Positions 55,251 through 63,396 are shown, counted from the stretch's first letter. The stretch is 64,000 nucleotides of DNA from Chitinophaga caseinilytica (GCF_038396765.1 NZ_CP150096.1:2587001-2651000), one strand, 5' to 3'. Notes: generated by a model not told the origin, from the letters alone. Numbers and translations: made by a program.

Positions 55251-55385
55251 TGATGAAAGTTGATGTATGAAGTTGAAAGCAAGGATATTCCAGATATACT
55301 CGATGCATCTGTTTGTTCTGAGCGAATTCGGTAAAAATGAGCCGGTAAGGAAACGAGCTTTATTCACCGAAAATTTTGACGAACC

Positions 55386-55619
55386 ATGGAATGTACACAA
55401 TGCAAAAAAGGAAAAAGAGAACGAGGACAAGTCAACGTTTATCTTGAAAGAGATGACGCCGTATTCGTAGTACATGGTGTACCTGCGGATATCTGCGACG
55501 CATGCGGATTTTACGATGTGTCTCCTGAAATTATGGATATACTGGAAAAGAAAGCCACGAACATTCTGCAGCATGAAGCGCATATGAAGTTAATGCATTT
55601 GCGACCGGGATCGGCATAG
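55386..55619 (+). CDS. YgiT-type zinc-finger protein (antitoxin-like)
   Basis: The 77-residue protein starts MECTQCKKG and has a second knuckle ICDACGFYDVSPE, giving two CxxC pairs as in the YgiT/MqsA zinc finger. A short helical tail follows with no HTH domain, unlike MqsA. Such genes often pair with a DUF4258/RelE-like toxin upstream; none was found in 55200-55385. It may therefore be orphaned, or act alone. GC content seems lower than in the neighbouring genes. Confidence 0.75.
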   Translation: MECTQCKKGKRERGQVNVYLERDDAVFVVHGVPADICDACGFYDVSPEIMDILEKKATNILQHEAHMKLMHLRPGSA

Positions 55620-55649
55620 CTGGCTGTGATAACTGCGGTAAGTACGGTT

Positions 55650-56275
55650 TGCCGAACGCATCCATTCATTTCCGATTTTGCTGTATAGCTTCCGAGCAGG
55701 AATGCCATGCCAGTATCCAATTTCCGCGTCGATGAGATGGCCGCGGTATGTTTGTATTATTTCATGATTGTATTGTTTCATTGGAAATTGACATTACTGC
55801 CATCCAATTTCAAAGGCACAATTGAAATTGTCGCATTTCGATCGGGTGTTCCATGGCGAGTAGTGGCAACAGAAATAAGCCCGACTCGCGGAACACATTT
55901 AATCATTTCCAATTTGACGGTATAACTTCCGGGCAGGAATGCCATGTCAGTATTCAATTTCCACGGTGATGGAGATGGTCGCGGTATGTTTGTATTATTT
56001 CGTGATTGTATTGTTACAATGGAATTGACATTGCAGTCATCCAGTATAAAGGACAGAATTGAAATTGTCGCATTTCGATCGGGTGTCTTGGCGAGTAGTG
56101 GCAACAGAAATAAGCCCGACTCGTGGACACATACATTCATTTCCGATTTGGTTGAACAACTTCCAAACAGGAAAGGCTATGCCTGTTTCAGTTTCCTCGG
56201 CGACGGAAATGGCTACGGCCTGAATGTGTTGTTTTACATGTACGTATTGTTCCATGGGAATTGAAATTGCCGCCA
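55650..56275. repeat. two and a half tandem copies of a 237/234-base repeat
   Basis: The word CAGGAA(T/A)G(C/G)C recurs at 55697, 55934 and 56168, and CGCATTTCGATCGGGTG at about 55832 and 56069. Copies 1 and 2 are close; copy 3 is decayed and partial. Both spacings are multiples of three, and frames stay open on both strands (55778-56140 minus, 55944-56264 plus), but no known protein is recognised. The region to 56469 holds no other gene I can support. Confidence 0.8.
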
Positions 56276-56469
56276 AACTGCAGCAAGAAACACAAATGAG
56301 ATTGTTATTAGCAAGGATGTTTCGTGTGTCAACGGTTGATCATTGCATGCATTCGAGAGAAAATATTTTTTCGGCTGTGATCCTTTGTAGTGGATGGTTT
56401 TGGTGTAGTTTAAATAAATTTCCCCTGGAAGAATGGAAAATAAATTTCGCTTTAGGAAATATTTTCACT

Positions 56470-56477
56470 TACATTTG
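56470..56477 (+). promoter_or_regulatory. -7 promoter box of initiator tRNA copy 1
   Basis: TACATTTG matches TAnnTTTG, 10 bases before the tRNA. Confidence 0.6.
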
Positions 56478-56486
56478 CACCCACAT

Positions 56487-56558
<72 letters not shown>

Positions 56559-56564
56559 CAGCAG

Positions 56565-56598
56565 AAACCGCGATCACAGTAATAAGTGTTCGCGGTTT
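56565..56598 (+). terminator. terminator of initiator tRNA copy 1
   Basis: AAACCGCGA pairs with TCGCGGTTT, with extra CAC/GTG pairing inside and a T7 tract. Confidence 0.8.
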
Positions 56599-56683
56599 TT
56601 TTATGCGTTTTTTTTCTCAAGCCCCAATCACAATCCAATACCCGAATGGATTGATCATTTCTTTACCTACTATCTCGGTTTTT

Positions 56684-56758
56684 CCCCAACACAACTGATT
56701 TTGTAGATAAATTCACTGGCTCCCCAACGCAACTGTTTGTGTAGATAAATTCACCGGC
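56684..56758 (+). repeat. 38-base direct repeat, two copies
   Basis: CCCCAACxCAACTG, GTAGATAAATTCAC and GG recur in two adjacent units (56684-56721, 56722-56758). The 543 bases between the tRNA genes hold this repeat, a terminator and a promoter; no convincing gene. Confidence 0.7.
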
Positions 56759-57061
56759 AGAAATGATGGCTTCACCCGTAAATGGCGATGGCTGGTTTGA
56801 ATGGCGCATGACGCATTTCTGCCAGGAACTCAAAGAGAGGAAAAACTTCGAGATCATCCCGGATTTCTTTCAAATAGACCCGGCGGGCGCTGGCGACACT
56901 GGTAAAGAATATTGGATGGGGTGGGTGAATATGTTGCGGTTTTCATCACCCGAACACAATTTTGTACAGCGTGTAAATTTTTTTTATTCCCTTGTAATCA
57001 GCCGCAGGGAAGACTTCCGCCCAATCGCCAACAACAGTAATCCCCCGATTCCCAAAAAATA

Positions 57062-57092
57062 TTTGGCAACAGAAATAATTCCCTTACCTTTG
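57062..57092 (+). promoter_or_regulatory. promoter of initiator tRNA copy 2
   Basis: TTTG (57062-57065) and TACCTTTG (57085-57092) are 19 bases apart, a near-ideal Bacteroidota promoter. Confidence 0.7.
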
Positions 57093-57101
57093 CAACCACA
57101 T

Positions 57102-57173
<72 letters not shown>

Positions 57174-57186
57174 CGAAAGAAAGTCG

Positions 57187-57211
57187 GAATCCCGCTCCCG
57201 GAGCGGGATTC
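57187..57211 (+). terminator. terminator of initiator tRNA copy 2
   Basis: GAATCCCGCT pairs with AGCGGGATTC, followed by ACTTTTTTAT. Confidence 0.85.
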
Positions 57212-57277
57212 ACTTTTTTATAAACATCAGGGTCACACGTACGGATATCCGCAAAAATGCACCGTCTATCGAATCTT

Positions 57278-57300
57278 GCCGAACCACTTCGGCTTTTTTT
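57278..57300 (+). terminator. second terminator-like hairpin before era
   Basis: GCCGAA pairs with TTCGGC, followed by T7. It closes no visible gene; it may end a short RNA or act as a back-up terminator. Confidence 0.5.
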
Positions 57301-57308
57301 ATTTGTGC

Positions 57309-57316
57309 TACCTTTG
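57309..57316 (+). promoter_or_regulatory. -7 promoter box of era
   Basis: TACCTTTG matches the consensus; the era ATG is 57 bases farther on. Confidence 0.55.
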
Positions 57317-57372
57317 CAGCCGAACTCCCCGGTATCACATCCCCGAGGCCGTTCAACGAATTAAATTTTATA

Positions 57373-58248
57373 ATGATGCATCGCGCAGGTTTTGTCAATA
57401 TTTTCGGGAAACCGAACGCAGGAAAATCAACCCTCCTGAACGCCATCCTCGGCGAAAAACTCGCCATCGTTTCCCCCAAAGTCCAAACCACCCGCCACCG
57501 CATCACCGGCGTTCTCACCGAGCCCGGCTACCAGATCGTCTTCTCAGACACCCCCGGCATCATCGACCCAAAGTATAAAATGCACGAGAAAATGATGTCG
57601 GCCGTGAAATCCGCACTCGAAGACGCCGATATCGCCCTCCTCCTCATGGATGGCCGCGATAACCTCGACGAATGCCTCGAACTCTTCGGTTCCCTCAAGC
57701 TCAAAGGCACCTCCATCCTCGTTATCAACAAGATGGACAACCTCGAAGCCCCCGCCATCGAAGACATCAAAGCCAAATGCCTCGCATGGGGCAAAGCCAA
57801 ATCCGTCATCTTCATCTCCGCCATCCAGAAGAAAAATATCGACCTCCTCAAAAAGGAAATCGTGCAGCTCCTCCCGGAAAGCGAGCCCTTCTACCCGGAA
57901 GACACACTCACCGACCGCTCTACCCGGTTCTTCGTAGCCGAAATGGTCCGTGAACAAATCTTCCACCTCTTCGAAGACGAAATCCCCTATCACACCGCCG
58001 TGGTAGTCACCCTCTTCCAGGAAAAACAAACACTGACCAAAATATCCGCCGATATCGTCGTAACCCGCGAAACGCAAAAAGGCATCATCCTCGGCGAAAG
58101 AGGAAGGTCCATCCGCGAAATCGGGTCCCGCGCCAGACAGGAAATCGAAAAATTCCTCGACCGGAAAGTTTTCCTCGAGCTCCATGTCAAAGTGCGCGAC
58201 AAATGGCGTGATAACGATAATTACCTCCGTGAATACGGATTATTGTAA
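57373..58248 (+). CDS. era: GTPase Era
   Basis: Era binds the 3' end of 16S rRNA and helps mature the small ribosomal subunit. The 291-residue protein has the GTPase motifs GKPNAGKST (G1), SDTPG (G3) and NKMD (G4), and a C-terminal KH domain with GERGRSIREIGSRAR. Length is usual. der follows 25 bases after the stop on the same strand, so the two ribosome-assembly GTPases are likely cotranscribed. Confidence 0.97.
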   Translation: MMHRAGFVNIFGKPNAGKSTLLNAILGEKLAIVSPKVQTTRHRITGVLTEPGYQIVFSDTPGIIDPKYKMHEKMMSAVKSALEDADIALLLMDGRDNLDECLELFGSLKLKGTSILVINKMDNLEAPAIEDIKAKCLAWGKAKSVIFISAIQKKNIDLLKKEIVQLLPESEPFYPEDTLTDRSTRFFVAEMVREQIFHLFEDEIPYHTAVVVTLFQEKQTLTKISADIVVTRETQKGIILGERGRSIREIGSRARQEIEKFLDRKVFLELHVKVRDKWRDNDNYLREYGLL

Positions 58249-58273
58249 ACAACGACTTTAAAATCTGAATAAT

Positions 58274-59587
58274 ATGCCAGGGTTCACAGTAGCCATCGTC
58301 GGACGCCCGAACGTTGGGAAATCCACCCTCTTCAACCGCCTGCTCGAACAACGCAAGGCCATCGTCGACGACGTCAGCGGCGTTACCCGAGACCGCCAGT
58401 ACGGCATCGCCGATTGGAACGGCAAAACCTTCAACGTCATCGACACCGGCGGGTTCGTATCCCGCTCCGAAGACGTGTTCGAACGCGAGATCCGCAAACA
58501 GGTAAAAATCGCCATGGAAGAAGCAAACGTGCTGATCTTCATGTGCGACGTTACCACCGGCATCACCGATCTCGATGCCGATGTGGCCGACCTGCTCCGC
58601 CGCTCCTCCAAACCCGTGTACCTCGCCGTTAACAAGGTAGACAACCACGAACGCCAGCTCGAAGCCACCGAATTCTATTCCCTGGGCTTCGAAAACATAC
58701 ATTTCCTGTCTTCCATGACCGGCAGCGGTACGGGCGAACTGCTCGACGATATCGCCGCCCTCATCCCCGAAGAAGAACAGGCGACCAATGAAAACGACGG
58801 CATCCCCAAGATCGCCATCATCGGCCAGCCGAACGTAGGGAAATCCTCGCTCCTCAACGCCCTCATCGGCGAAGAACGCAACATCGTTTCCGACATCGCC
58901 GGTACCACCCGCGACACCATCCATACCCGCTACCGCCTGTTCCAGAAGGATTTCATGCTGATCGACACGGCCGGTATCCGCCGCAAGGCCAAAGTACACG
59001 AAGACCTGGAATTCTATTCCGTGATCCGTGCCATCAAGGCGCTGGACGAAGCCGATGTATGCCTCCTCATCCTCGACGCCGAAAAAGGCATCGCAGGGCA
59101 AGACCTCAGCATCTTCAGCCTCGCCGCCCGCAAAGGCAAGGGCCTGGTGATTTTCGTGAATAAATGGGATTTGGTGGATAAACAGACCAACACCGCCCGC
59201 GATTACGAAAAGGCACTGCGTGAGCGCATCGCGCCGTTTACCGACGTGCCCATCATCTTCGGTTCCGTGATCGAGAAGCAGCGTATCTTCAAAGCCGTGG
59301 AAACCGCCCTGGAAGTGTATGACAACCGCCAACGCAAGGTGCAGACCTCCGTGTTGAACGATATTATGCTCAAGGCGATCGAAGCGCACCGTCCGCCCGT
59401 AGTCCGCGGCACGGCCATCAAAATCAAATACGTAACGCAACTGCCCACGCATACGCCGGCCTTCGCGTTTTTCGCCAATTTGCCCGACGATATCAAAACG
59501 CCGTATAAAAATTACCTGGAGAACAAACTCCGCGAAAACTTTAATTTCCAGGGAGTTCCGATCCGGATTTTCTTCCGGAAGAAATAA
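58274..59587 (+). CDS. der: GTPase Der (EngA)
   Basis: Der is a double-GTPase needed for 50S subunit assembly. The 437-residue protein has two G domains, with GRPNVGKST near residue 10 and GQPNVGKSS near 183, each followed by DTxG and NK(V/W)D motifs. A C-terminal KH-like domain ends in VPIRIFFRKK. Length and order match the family. Confidence 0.97.
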   Translation: MPGFTVAIVGRPNVGKSTLFNRLLEQRKAIVDDVSGVTRDRQYGIADWNGKTFNVIDTGGFVSRSEDVFEREIRKQVKIAMEEANVLIFMCDVTTGITDLDADVADLLRRSSKPVYLAVNKVDNHERQLEATEFYSLGFENIHFLSSMTGSGTGELLDDIAALIPEEEQATNENDGIPKIAIIGQPNVGKSSLLNALIGEERNIVSDIAGTTRDTIHTRYRLFQKDFMLIDTAGIRRKAKVHEDLEFYSVIRAIKALDEADVCLLILDAEKGIAGQDLSIFSLAARKGKGLVIFVNKWDLVDKQTNTARDYEKALRERIAPFTDVPIIFGSVIEKQRIFKAVETALEVYDNRQRKVQTSVLNDIMLKAIEAHRPPVVRGTAIKIKYVTQLPTHTPAFAFFANLPDDIKTPYKNYLENKLRENFNFQGVPIRIFFRKK

Positions 59588-59613
59588 TTTCTCCGTATTA
59601 CATTAAAATTTAT

Positions 59614-59643
59614 TTTGTAATACAGGAATTTTGAATACCTTTG
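59614..59643 (+). promoter_or_regulatory. promoter of the first small lipoprotein gene
   Basis: TTTG (59614-59617) and TACCTTTG (59636-59643) are 18 bases apart, a housekeeping-type promoter; the ATG is at 59668. Confidence 0.6.
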
Positions 59644-59667
59644 CGGCGTTTTAAAACAAACATCAAC

Positions 59668-59868
59668 ATGAAAAAATTATTCGTACTCGCTATCGCTGTT
59701 GGCGCATTCGTAGCTTGCAACAACGCTGCTACCACTTCTAACGACTCTACCAACGTAGCTACCGATTCTCCGGCTGTTGCTCCCGTTGTTGCTGATTCCG
59801 CTGTTGTAGCTGACTCCGCTGTAGTTGCTGACTCTGCTGTTGTAGCTGATAGCACTCACAAACACTAA
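59668..59868 (+). CDS. small lipoprotein with VVADSA repeats
   Basis: The 66-residue protein has a lipoprotein signal (AVGAFVACNN, Cys17). The mature part is Asn/Thr/Ser-rich, then four tandem six-residue units of the VVADSA type and a THKH end. No fold is expected. The next gene encodes a paralog with nearly the same signal and first 25 residues. TTG 59641 is not a sensible start since it lies in the promoter. Function unknown; perhaps an abundant surface or periplasmic lipoprotein. Confidence 0.75.
   Translation: MKKLFVLAIAVGAFVACNNAATTSNDSTNVATDSPAVAPVVADSAVVADSAVVADSAVVADSTHKH
59788..59859 (+). repeat. four 18-base coding repeats
   Basis: Units of the form GTTGCTGATTCCGCTGTT recur four times in frame within the lipoprotein gene. 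Copy number could vary by slippage. Confidence 0.7.
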
Positions 59869-59892
59869 TTAGCGTTTGATGAAAGTATATGG

Positions 59893-59916
59893 TCCTTCCG
59901 GTGCAAACCGGAAGGA
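59893..59916 (+). terminator. terminator after the first small lipoprotein gene
   Basis: TCCTTCCGG pairs with CCGGAAGGA, followed by T7. Confidence 0.85.
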
Positions 59917-59926
59917 TTTTTTTGTT

Positions 59927-59941
59927 TGGCACAGTCATTGC
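59927..59941 (+). promoter_or_regulatory. candidate sigma-54 promoter
   Basis: TGGCAC-N5-TTGC matches the -24/-12 sigma-54 consensus exactly. The expected start of transcription near 59953 lies 28 bases before the second lipoprotein ATG. Confidence 0.6.
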
Positions 59942-59980
59942 GCGGATAGGGAATATTAAACCATCAAAACCATATCTCAG

Positions 59981-60196
59981 ATGAAAAAGTTATTCCTGCT
60001 CGCATTCGCCGCCGGACTTTTCGCGGCCTGCAACAACAACGCATCCAACAACGCTGATTCTACTGCTGTTCCGACCGATTCTCCGGCGATGGAAGAAACA
60101 TCGCCCATGCCGCCGGACACTTCCATGCAAGCCACTGACTCTACCAGCCTGAACCAGGCGCCGGCTACCGACAGTGCTGCCGCACCGAAGCAATAG
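59981..60196 (+). CDS. small lipoprotein, paralog of the preceding one
   Basis: The 71-residue protein has a lipoprotein signal (AAGLFAACNN, Cys17) and a Ser/Thr/Asp/Pro-rich mature chain (TDSPAMEETSP). Its first 38 residues resemble the 59668 protein, but the VVADSA repeats are absent. It sits behind a candidate sigma-54 promoter while its paralog has a housekeeping-type one, which suggests different control of related products. Function unknown. Confidence 0.75.
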   Translation: MKKLFLLAFAAGLFAACNNNASNNADSTAVPTDSPAMEETSPMPPDTSMQATDSTSLNQAPATDSAAAPKQ

Positions 60197-60221
60197 TTTC
60201 GTACGTTGAAAACGCATATAG

Positions 60222-60248
60222 ATCCTCCCGGCTCCTGGCCGGGAGGAT
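60222..60248 (+). terminator. terminator after the second small lipoprotein gene
   Basis: ATCCTCCCGG pairs with CCGGGAGGAT, followed by TTTTG. Confidence 0.85.
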
Positions 60249-60258
60249 TTTTGCTGTT

Positions 60259-60273
60259 TGGCACAGCAATTGT
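60259..60273 (+). promoter_or_regulatory. weaker candidate sigma-54 promoter
   Basis: TGGCAC-N5-TTGT has the -24 box but GT instead of GC at -12. It stands in the same position relative to the next gene as the site at 59927. Confidence 0.4.
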
Positions 60274-60305
60274 TCAGATGGGAAACTAACTAACCGGAAC
60301 GAGCA

Positions 60306-60848
60306 ATGAAACGAAGCCTGATAACGATGTTGCTGCTTTGCAGCCTGCATGTGTTTGCCACCGCCCAGAACGACCCCGGGAACTATGTGTTCCGCTTTCC
60401 CGGTACAGACCTCCGCGGCCTGGCCCAGCTCCCGCAAGCCACGCGCGACAGCATCCTCACGGCCTTCTCCCGCTTCGACCCCGCCACGCTCGATTTCTCG
60501 CAAGCTTCCCCGCAACACGGCGCCGCGCTGCGCTCCGTGCTCATAGATATGATGGAAACGGTACGCACCGTCATCCGCGACCCTGCTTCCGCCGGTGAAA
60601 TGGACCGCAAAATGACCGTTCTCCAGCGTAAAATGGATGAAGTCCAGGAAAATATCATCGAGGAAGATGCCCTCAAACAGCTGAAACAGACCTACGAAAA
60701 CGATCGCGCCCGCCGCACCCGCGAATTCGAATTGCGCGCCTATGGCAGCGACCGTGAGCAGAAAATGGCTAAACGCCAGCTGGAACAGGAGCTGCGCGAT
60801 CTCCGCAAAGACTACGAAGAGGAGCGGGCGCGCGTCCGGCATCGATGA
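60306..60848 (+). CDS. secreted coiled-coil protein, function unknown
   Basis: The 180-residue protein has a signal peptide (cleavage after ATA-Q, about 20), a middle part with FRFPGTDLRG, and a long charged C-terminal helix (from about residue 95: Glu, Lys, Arg and Gln in heptads) predicted to be a coiled coil ending in RVRHR. I do not recognise a family. A sigma-54-like site is upstream. It could be a periplasmic chaperone-like protein of the Skp shape, but no sequence evidence proves this. Confidence 0.7.
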   Translation: MKRSLITMLLLCSLHVFATAQNDPGNYVFRFPGTDLRGLAQLPQATRDSILTAFSRFDPATLDFSQASPQHGAALRSVLIDMMETVRTVIRDPASAGEMDRKMTVLQRKMDEVQENIIEEDALKQLKQTYENDRARRTREFELRAYGSDREQKMAKRQLEQELRDLRKDYEEERARVRHR

Positions 60849-60929
60849 TTCCCCCTTTCATGTCATAGGCCCGGTAGCAGGGAACCCTTATTTTTGGGTC
60901 AGAATACCCTATAACCGAACCGTACGCCT

Positions 60930-61349
60930 ATGAAATCCGCACCCTTCTGGTATGCCTTGCGCATATGGCTGGCCAGTGTGGCCATTTCGCCGCTGATTTT
61001 CATTATCACCATTTACGACCGCATGCCGGGCAGCATCCTGCTCGATTTTGTGCTGTCGCTGCTCTTGCTGGCCGTGTCCATGCTTTTCGGGCTCCCGTCG
61101 CTATTCGTTTTCGGATGGTTGATGGCCCGCAAATTCGCCACCGGGGCAGACGAGCCCGAGCTGAGAAGCTACGCTTCGCGCTGCGCGCCGTTCGTGCTGG
61201 CGTTTAACTTTTTAATGCTGTGGGTGATTTTACGGTCTGACGTGCTCGCCGATCCCTGGTTTTACCTCCGGCTGGTGGGCGTGTACCTGCTCACGACCCT
61301 GTTCTGCATCCGGTACATGCGGCTTTTGGAAATCACCGGTAAGCATTAA
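60930..61349 (+). CDS. four-helix membrane protein, function unknown
   Basis: The 139-residue protein has four hydrophobic segments (about 10-32, 39-62, 82-105, 112-132). A Lys/Arg-poor outside and the MARKFATG loop between helices 2 and 3 suggest an in-out topology, not further defined. No family is recognised. It is separated by 81 bases from the coiled-coil gene and may be read from the same transcript. Confidence 0.65.
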   Translation: MKSAPFWYALRIWLASVAISPLIFIITIYDRMPGSILLDFVLSLLLLAVSMLFGLPSLFVFGWLMARKFATGADEPELRSYASRCAPFVLAFNFLMLWVILRSDVLADPWFYLRLVGVYLLTTLFCIRYMRLLEITGKH

Positions 61350-61411
61350 GATACTGCTGCAACGGGACTGGGAATGGCAAAAAAAGATTGATGTGGAAAG
61401 GCTTTCGGGCG

Positions 61412-61495
61412 CTATCGTTTTTTATCCGGTAAAAGATAAAAAATGATAAACGAAACAAATACGATTAAGGCGGATAAGGTCACGTAATACTTCAT
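61412..61495 (-). CDS. 27-residue single-pass membrane microprotein A
   Basis: ATG at 61495 opens a 28-codon frame. The product starts MKYYVT, has one hydrophobic helix (about residues 5-22) and ends LLPDKKR. A second microprotein of exactly the same length lies upstream on the same strand, with the same hydrophobic-helix plus LLPDKK layout. The bases before the ATG (TTTTGCAGCA) are shared too. It is too short for automatic gene calling. Function unknown; small membrane proteins of this size often bind larger membrane partners or form cytochrome or transporter subunits. Confidence 0.55.
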   Translation of the reverse strand: MKYYVTLSALIVFVSFIIFYLLPDKKR

Positions 61496-61579
61496 CGTGC
61501 TGCAAAATAAATGCATGCCAGTGGAATTTATGTCGCCCGGGCGTTAAATTTTACGGATGGAAAAAGAGGCAAAGGATGT

Positions 61580-61663
61580 TCATGACTGCTTTTTCTTTTT
61601 ATCAGGCAGCAGGACGTAAATAAGGTATATCGCGAAAAGGATGCGAATGATATAGGGGAACAT
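61580..61663 (-). CDS. 27-residue single-pass membrane microprotein B
   Basis: ATG at 61663 opens a 28-codon frame. The product starts MFPYIIR, has a hydrophobic helix (about residues 4-20) and ends LLPDKKKKQS. It equals microprotein A in length and layout, with a start-to-start distance of 168 bases. A TAATTTTG -7 box ends 5 bases before the ATG, so the mRNA would be leaderless. It follows the terminator of the CtpA-like gene. Confidence 0.6.
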   Translation of the reverse strand: MFPYIIRILFAIYLIYVLLPDKKKKQS

Positions 61664-61667
61664 GCTG

Positions 61668-61675
61668 CAAAATTA
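61668..61675 (-). promoter_or_regulatory. -7 promoter box of microprotein B
   Basis: Reverse-strand TAATTTTG matches TAnnTTTG directly after the U tract of the upstream terminator. Confidence 0.5.
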
Positions 61676-61679
61676 CGAA

Positions 61680-61714
61680 AAAAGCCGGAGAGGAAAGGTT
61701 CCGCTCCGGCTTTT
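61680..61714 (-). terminator. terminator after the CtpA-like gene
   Basis: AAAAGCCGGAG pairs with CTCCGGCTTTT; the minus strand ends TTTTTTCG. Confidence 0.85.
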
Positions 61715-61732
61715 GACTTGTTATCGGGATAA

Positions 61733-63346
61733 CTACTTGGTTTTCTGCAGTTCCTGCACCGCACGGGTGATCGCGGGATCGCCGGCGTTCGCTACTTCGT
61801 AGAAGCCCTCCGTCCGCCAGCGTTGGCGCGCCAGCAAGGCTTTGATACGGGTACGGATCTCTTCGTTGTCTTTCGCCGAAGCGCGGTCCATTTTCACACC
61901 TTCTTCCGTGGCCAATGTCCGGAAACCGGCCATCATCTTATCATTCACCTGCCAGTCGCGGTTGAACGACGACGCGTCCTTGAAAGCGGCGAATTCAGCG
62001 GCGTTGGCGGTATAATATTGATACACGTAATCGCCGAAAACGTTGCGGTTGTACAGTTCGGTGAGCAGTTCGGAATAACGGGTGGTATCGAAGGGGATGA
62101 AAATATCCGGGGTGATGCCGCCGCCGCCGTAAACGATCGCGCCGCTGGGGCCGGGTTTACGGAATTTGAGGCTGGAATCCACCGGGCGGATGCTGTCGCC
62201 GTTCACGAATTCGCCATGGCTGTATCGGTTGGCGATATCCTCTTCATAGGCTTCACGGCCGTTTTCGTAGCTTTTCTGGATGCTCCGGTTGGAAGGCAGG
62301 TAATACCGCGCGATGGTGAGCCGGAGGGTAGCGCCATTGTCCAGCTCGAAAGGCTCCTGTACCAGGCCTTTGCCGAAGCTCCGGCGGCCGATGATGATAC
62401 CTCGGTCCCAATCCTGGACCGCACCGGCCAGCACTTCGCTGGCGGAAGCGGAGCCTTCGTCGATGAGGATAGCCAGGTTCCCTTTCTCGAACGCGCCGGG
62501 GCGGGAGCAGGTGTAATCCTGGCGCGGGGAGTTTTTACCCTGCGTATAGACGATGAGTTTATTGCCGTCGAGCACCTCGTCGGCCAGTCGGGTAGCCGCA
62601 TCCAGCAGGCCGCCGCCGTTCTGGCGAAGGTCGATCACCAGCTGCTTCATGCCCAGTTTTTCCAGTTTGCGGGTAGCTTCGAGGAATTCGGTGTAGGTGG
62701 TAGCGGCGAATTTGCTGATCTTGATGTAACCCACGGTGGGGGCCGTCATATACGCCGCGTCTACGCTGTTGAGGGGAATAACGCCGCGTTTGATGGTGAT
62801 GTCCAGTTCCCGGGCGCCCCGGAGCATGCGGGTTTTAACGGTGGAATTGCGGGGGCCGCGCAGCAGTTTGCGGATGGCTTCCGCCGTGATGTTCTTCCCG
62901 GCCACGTTCACGGAATCGTCCACTTTCAGGATTTTGTCGCCCGTAAGCACGCCCGCCGCATCCGATGGGCCGCCGGCGATCACGCTGAGGATGTTGACGG
63001 TATCCTTGATGATGTTGAATTCCACCCCGATGCCTTCGAAGTTGCCGTCGAGGTCTTCATTCACCTCCTGCACGTCTGCCGGGGGAATATATACCGAGTG
63101 GGGATCGAGGTGGGAGAGGAGACCTTCGATGGCGTCTTCCTGGATGGTGGCCACGTCGAGCGTGTCTACGTAATTATATTTCAGGAGGTCGATCACTTCC
63201 TGCAGGGAGCTTCTCCTATTGACGAAAAAACTGACGGAATCACCGTTCCGGGCCGCGGGCATCTTGTGCCCCAGGTACATCCCCAGTGCCAGCACACCGG
63301 CAAACATCAGGGGCAGCCAAACTTTTATTCTTCTGTTGTCCGACAT
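61733..63346 (-). CDS. S41 family C-terminal processing peptidase (CtpA/Prc-like)
   Basis: The 537-residue protease has an N-terminal membrane anchor or signal (about 10-27), a PDZ domain (about 100-165, GIGVEFNI and GVLTGDKIL) and the S41 core. The catalytic Ser299 is in DEGSASASEV and the Lys326 partner in RRSFGKGLVQ. Such enzymes trim C-termini of envelope proteins in the periplasm. Length fits the family's bacteroidetal form. A -7 box lies about 50 bases upstream. Confidence 0.94.
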   Translation of the reverse strand: MSDNRRIKVWLPLMFAGVLALGMYLGHKMPAARNGDSVSFFVNRRSSLQEVIDLLKYNYVDTLDVATIQEDAIEGLLSHLDPHSVYIPPADVQEVNEDLDGNFEGIGVEFNIIKDTVNILSVIAGGPSDAAGVLTGDKILKVDDSVNVAGKNITAEAIRKLLRGPRNSTVKTRMLRGARELDITIKRGVIPLNSVDAAYMTAPTVGYIKISKFAATTYTEFLEATRKLEKLGMKQLVIDLRQNGGGLLDAATRLADEVLDGNKLIVYTQGKNSPRQDYTCSRPGAFEKGNLAILIDEGSASASEVLAGAVQDWDRGIIIGRRSFGKGLVQEPFELDNGATLRLTIARYYLPSNRSIQKSYENGREAYEEDIANRYSHGEFVNGDSIRPVDSSLKFRKPGPSGAIVYGGGGITPDIFIPFDTTRYSELLTELYNRNVFGDYVYQYYTANAAEFAAFKDASSFNRDWQVNDKMMAGFRTLATEEGVKMDRASAKDNEEIRTRIKALLARQRWRTEGFYEVANAGDPAITRAVQELQKTK

Positions 63347-63396
63347 ATGATTATTTAAAACGTTGAGGGGAATCCACCCTTTTGTTTAACTTGTGA

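Noticed and set aside
55267..55470. 67-codon plus-strand frame upstream of the YgiT-like gene
   Set aside because: It overlaps the zinc-finger gene in another frame and has no motif; the zinc-finger frame has clear CxxC pairs.
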